A stretch of DNA of 64,000 nt from RGIG9041 sp045657265 (GTDB taxonomy: Bacteria; Bacillota; Clostridia; Oscillospirales; QAKW01), in the NCBI GenBank assembly GCA_045657265.1, contig JAZOSU010000001.1, forward strand, positions 10,146 through 74,145, written 5' to 3'. Shown piece by piece: positions 62,105 to 64,000 of this stretch; within the stretch, counting starts at the first letter, position 1, and each line of letters begins with the position of its first letter. The notes under the pieces are model-generated. The model made no database searches and was not told where the DNA came from. It saw only the letters and a program-made list of their open reading frames with translations. A program made the position numbers and the translations under genes.

Positions 62105-62187
62105 TGGATATCGGCATTACCTATGGTGTTACAAAACCACCCAAGGAATATCTTGCAAACCTTAGCAAAACTTCAAAGAAAGGATAA
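62104..62187 (+). pseudogene. 27-codon remnant of a further paralogue
   Basis: The ATG at 62104 shares a base with the copy 2 stop and reads MDIGITYGVTKPPKEYLANL before a stop at 62187. The first five residues equal the start of copy 3 (MDIGI). The most likely origin is a truncated duplicate, but a short translated linker that couples copy 2 to copy 3 is possible. Confidence 0.5.
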
Positions 62188-62193
62188 AAGACT

Positions 62194-63096
62194 ATGGATA
62201 TAGGTATTTTGTACGATTGGGCAAATCCTGATGCTCAGTACAGAGAAAAAGAACCCTATTTTTTTAAATATCTGAAAGAATGCGGATGGGATACCTGTGA
62301 TTTCGGCATAGGCGGACATATGTTTACTGAAAAATGGGCAGAAGATGACAGAAAAGCTTATTTTACCGCCGCAAAAGAAGCCGCAAAAGAAGCGGGAATG
62401 TATATTTGTCAGACACATTCTGACTTTTCGGGGCATCCGAGAGACTATAATTTTGATCTCGACGAAATTGTTGAAAGACAGATTTATTCAATTCAGCACA
62501 CCGCATGGCTTGGTTCAAAATACTGCGTAATTCATCCATACATACTTCCGGGCAGAATTTACGAGGCAAAAAAAGAAGAGTCTATTGAAAAGACTCTTGA
62601 GTTTTACAGAAGACTTACACCGTATCTTGAAAAATACGACGTTATAGGTTGTACTGAAAATATGTGGGTTGTTGACCTTTATTACAATAACATCTGCGCT
62701 ACAATCTGTTCAAGAGCGCAGGAAATGGTAGATATCTGTAACGAGCTTGGTGACAGATGGAAAATATGTCTTGATACAGGTCACGGCGAGGTAACACAGG
62801 ACGACCCTGTTAAAATGGTGAAAATCTGCGGTGATAAACTTGCAACGCTTCATTGCCACGATACAAACTGTGTGGAAGACCTTCATACAATTCCGTTCAC
62901 ACCGCATCATCATACTCCTCACGATAAAAAGATAAACTGGGAAAAATTCTCACTTGCACTTAAAGAAGTAGATTATAAAGGAACGTTGTTCTGGGAAGCA
63001 GGTCCTCCCGGTGCGCAGCCTATAAATAAATCCGGACTTATCTGGCACGCAAAATGCGCACGTTACATTGCAGACTATACGGAGGATAACAAATAA
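62194..63096 (+). CDS. sugar phosphate isomerase/epimerase-like TIM-barrel protein, copy 3
   Basis: The 300-residue paralogue is closest to copy 1: QTHSDFSGHPRDYNFDLDEI, CVIHPYILPGR, CTENMWVVD, DTGHGEV, HCHDTN. The final Glu motif is FWEAGPPG instead of NFEIGMPG. AAAGGAT lies upstream of the ATG. Its stop shares a base with the ATG of copy 4. Confidence 0.85.
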   Translation: MDIGILYDWANPDAQYREKEPYFFKYLKECGWDTCDFGIGGHMFTEKWAEDDRKAYFTAAKEAAKEAGMYICQTHSDFSGHPRDYNFDLDEIVERQIYSIQHTAWLGSKYCVIHPYILPGRIYEAKKEESIEKTLEFYRRLTPYLEKYDVIGCTENMWVVDLYYNNICATICSRAQEMVDICNELGDRWKICLDTGHGEVTQDDPVKMVKICGDKLATLHCHDTNCVEDLHTIPFTPHHHTPHDKKINWEKFSLALKEVDYKGTLFWEAGPPGAQPINKSGLIWHAKCARYIADYTEDNK

Positions 63097-63980
63097 TGAA
63101 AACTTCTGTTTCTACATCACGTACAGACTTTAAATATTTTGCTGACTGCGGTTTTGAAGCGCTTGATTTTCAGCTCAGTGCTTATTTTGGTGAAAACGGT
63201 ATGTTTGCCGATATAACCTGCGCTACAGACGACAAAATCAAAGAGGTATTTACTGACCTCAAGGCAAAAGCAGACGAGGCAGGTATAGAGATTTTTCAGA
63301 CACATTCGGTCTTTGAATGTAAAGACTATGTAAAAGAAGATGCGATTGCAAGAGAAATTGCACAGATTAAAGCAACCTCATATCTTGGCTGTAAAAATAT
63401 CGTAATTCATCCCCCCTGCATTCCGGGCAGAATATACGACCTGAAAAAGAAAGAAAACTTTGAACTTGCAGTTGATTTTTATAACAAGCTTCAGGGAACG
63501 CTTGAAGAATACGACGTATATTGCTGTACTGAAAATATGTTTTCATACGACCCTCACTATGCTCATTACTGCGCAACGATATGTTCAAGAGTTTCTGAAA
63601 TGATTGATATATGTAATGCAGTGGGCAGACGTATGAAAATATGTGTTGACGTAGGTCACGCAGTAATCACACAGGACGACCCTGTTGAAATGATACTTGA
63701 AACTGCCAAGGCAGGAAGACTTGCCTGTGTTCATCTTCACGACAATGACGGTATGCACGATTTACATACATATCCCTTTATGGTGCAGTCAGCACCCAGA
63801 GTCGGCGGTTTCAAACCCAAACGTATTGACTGGGACGATATTATGAACGCTCTTAAACAAGCAGAGTTTAAAGGAGCGCTTAACTTTGAAGTATCACCTA
63901 TGGGACCTGCATCTCTTGAAATGGATTGCTATAAATACCTTGTATCACTTGAGAAATTCTTAATTTCCAAAGCACAGTAA
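63096..63980 (+). CDS. sugar phosphate isomerase/epimerase-like TIM-barrel protein, copy 4
   Basis: The 294-residue paralogue is the most divergent at the N-terminus, with a shorter first loop and FQTHSVFECKD in place of QTHS-F-GHP. It keeps VIHPPCIPGRIYD, CTENMFSYDP, DVGHAVI, HLHDNDG and NFEVSPMGP. The second half groups it with copy 2 (HLHDNDG). TAATG overlap with copy 3 implies translational coupling. The operon may continue beyond the window. Confidence 0.85.
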   Translation: MKTSVSTSRTDFKYFADCGFEALDFQLSAYFGENGMFADITCATDDKIKEVFTDLKAKADEAGIEIFQTHSVFECKDYVKEDAIAREIAQIKATSYLGCKNIVIHPPCIPGRIYDLKKKENFELAVDFYNKLQGTLEEYDVYCCTENMFSYDPHYAHYCATICSRVSEMIDICNAVGRRMKICVDVGHAVITQDDPVEMILETAKAGRLACVHLHDNDGMHDLHTYPFMVQSAPRVGGFKPKRIDWDDIMNALKQAEFKGALNFEVSPMGPASLEMDCYKYLVSLEKFLISKAQ

Positions 63981-64000
63981 AAATAAAACAGGCTACATTT

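Overview
The window comes from a low-GC, Gram-positive-lineage bacterium, most likely an anaerobic member of the Clostridia. The reasons are AT-rich DNA with AGGAGG-type ribosome sites, an rpmH-rnpA-yidD-yidC-jag-mnmE cluster, RNase Y, a Re-type citrate synthase feeding aconitase and isocitrate dehydrogenase, meso-diaminopimelate dehydrogenase, GTP-dependent PEPCK, and five secreted proteins with S-layer homology (SLH) domains. No rRNA or tRNA gene, CRISPR array or intact prophage was seen. Nearly all of it is core chromosome, with decayed mobile DNA at 10.2-10.6 kb and 42.2-42.4 kb and one accessory islet at about 33.0-35.5 kb.

Layout. 1-3.3 kb: a frameshifted EamA-type transporter remnant, an SLH protein with a hexapeptide repeat, and rny. 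3.4-9.1 kb (+): uppP, ftsK, a response regulator/histidine kinase pair and a SLOG protein, tightly packed. 9.2-10.2 kb: ddh behind a palindromic promoter. 10.2-10.6 kb: an IS1182-derived miniature element with intact inverted repeats. 10.6-14.9 kb (-): an SLH phosphoesterase, walJ and a YfcE-like phosphodiesterase. 15.1-21.5 kb (-): trmL, an SLH papain-like peptidase, murA, a cyclophilin, an FAD protein and purC. 21.6-28.2 kb (+): Re-citrate synthase, a GntR regulator, aconitase, isocitrate dehydrogenase and glyQS. 28.3-33.0 kb (+): rpmH through mnmE plus an SLH protein.

33.0-36.0 kb is the most unusual stretch. A four-helix-bundle (S23-like) gene and a voltage-gated K+ channel gene form an overlapping pair. 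Directly upstream of their promoter lies an array of short hairpins separated by a 9-base motif (AGTGATATT) that changes orientation part-way through. A 15-bp inverted repeat brackets the unit. Two small exported proteins and a repeat-rich gap follow. 36.0-42.1 kb encodes an F-type ATP synthase in which no separate delta gene exists: a delta C-terminal domain is fused to the front of alpha.

42.5-48.1 kb (-): recA, recX, rimO, pgsA, cysE and cysS. 48.3-54.2 kb: a CapD/FlaA1-like nucleotide-sugar enzyme, mltG, a small membrane protein and pckG. 54.3-60.1 kb: rsmA, a lipoprotein, yqhQ, prmC and an SLH phosphodiester-glycosidase-like protein. 60.3-64.0 kb: four tandem paralogous TIM-barrel sugar isomerase/epimerase-like genes with a 27-codon remnant of a possible fifth. 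Cell-envelope functions (uppP, murA, mltG, ddh, CapD-like, SLH proteins) recur throughout, and SLH genes are repeatedly attached to housekeeping operons.
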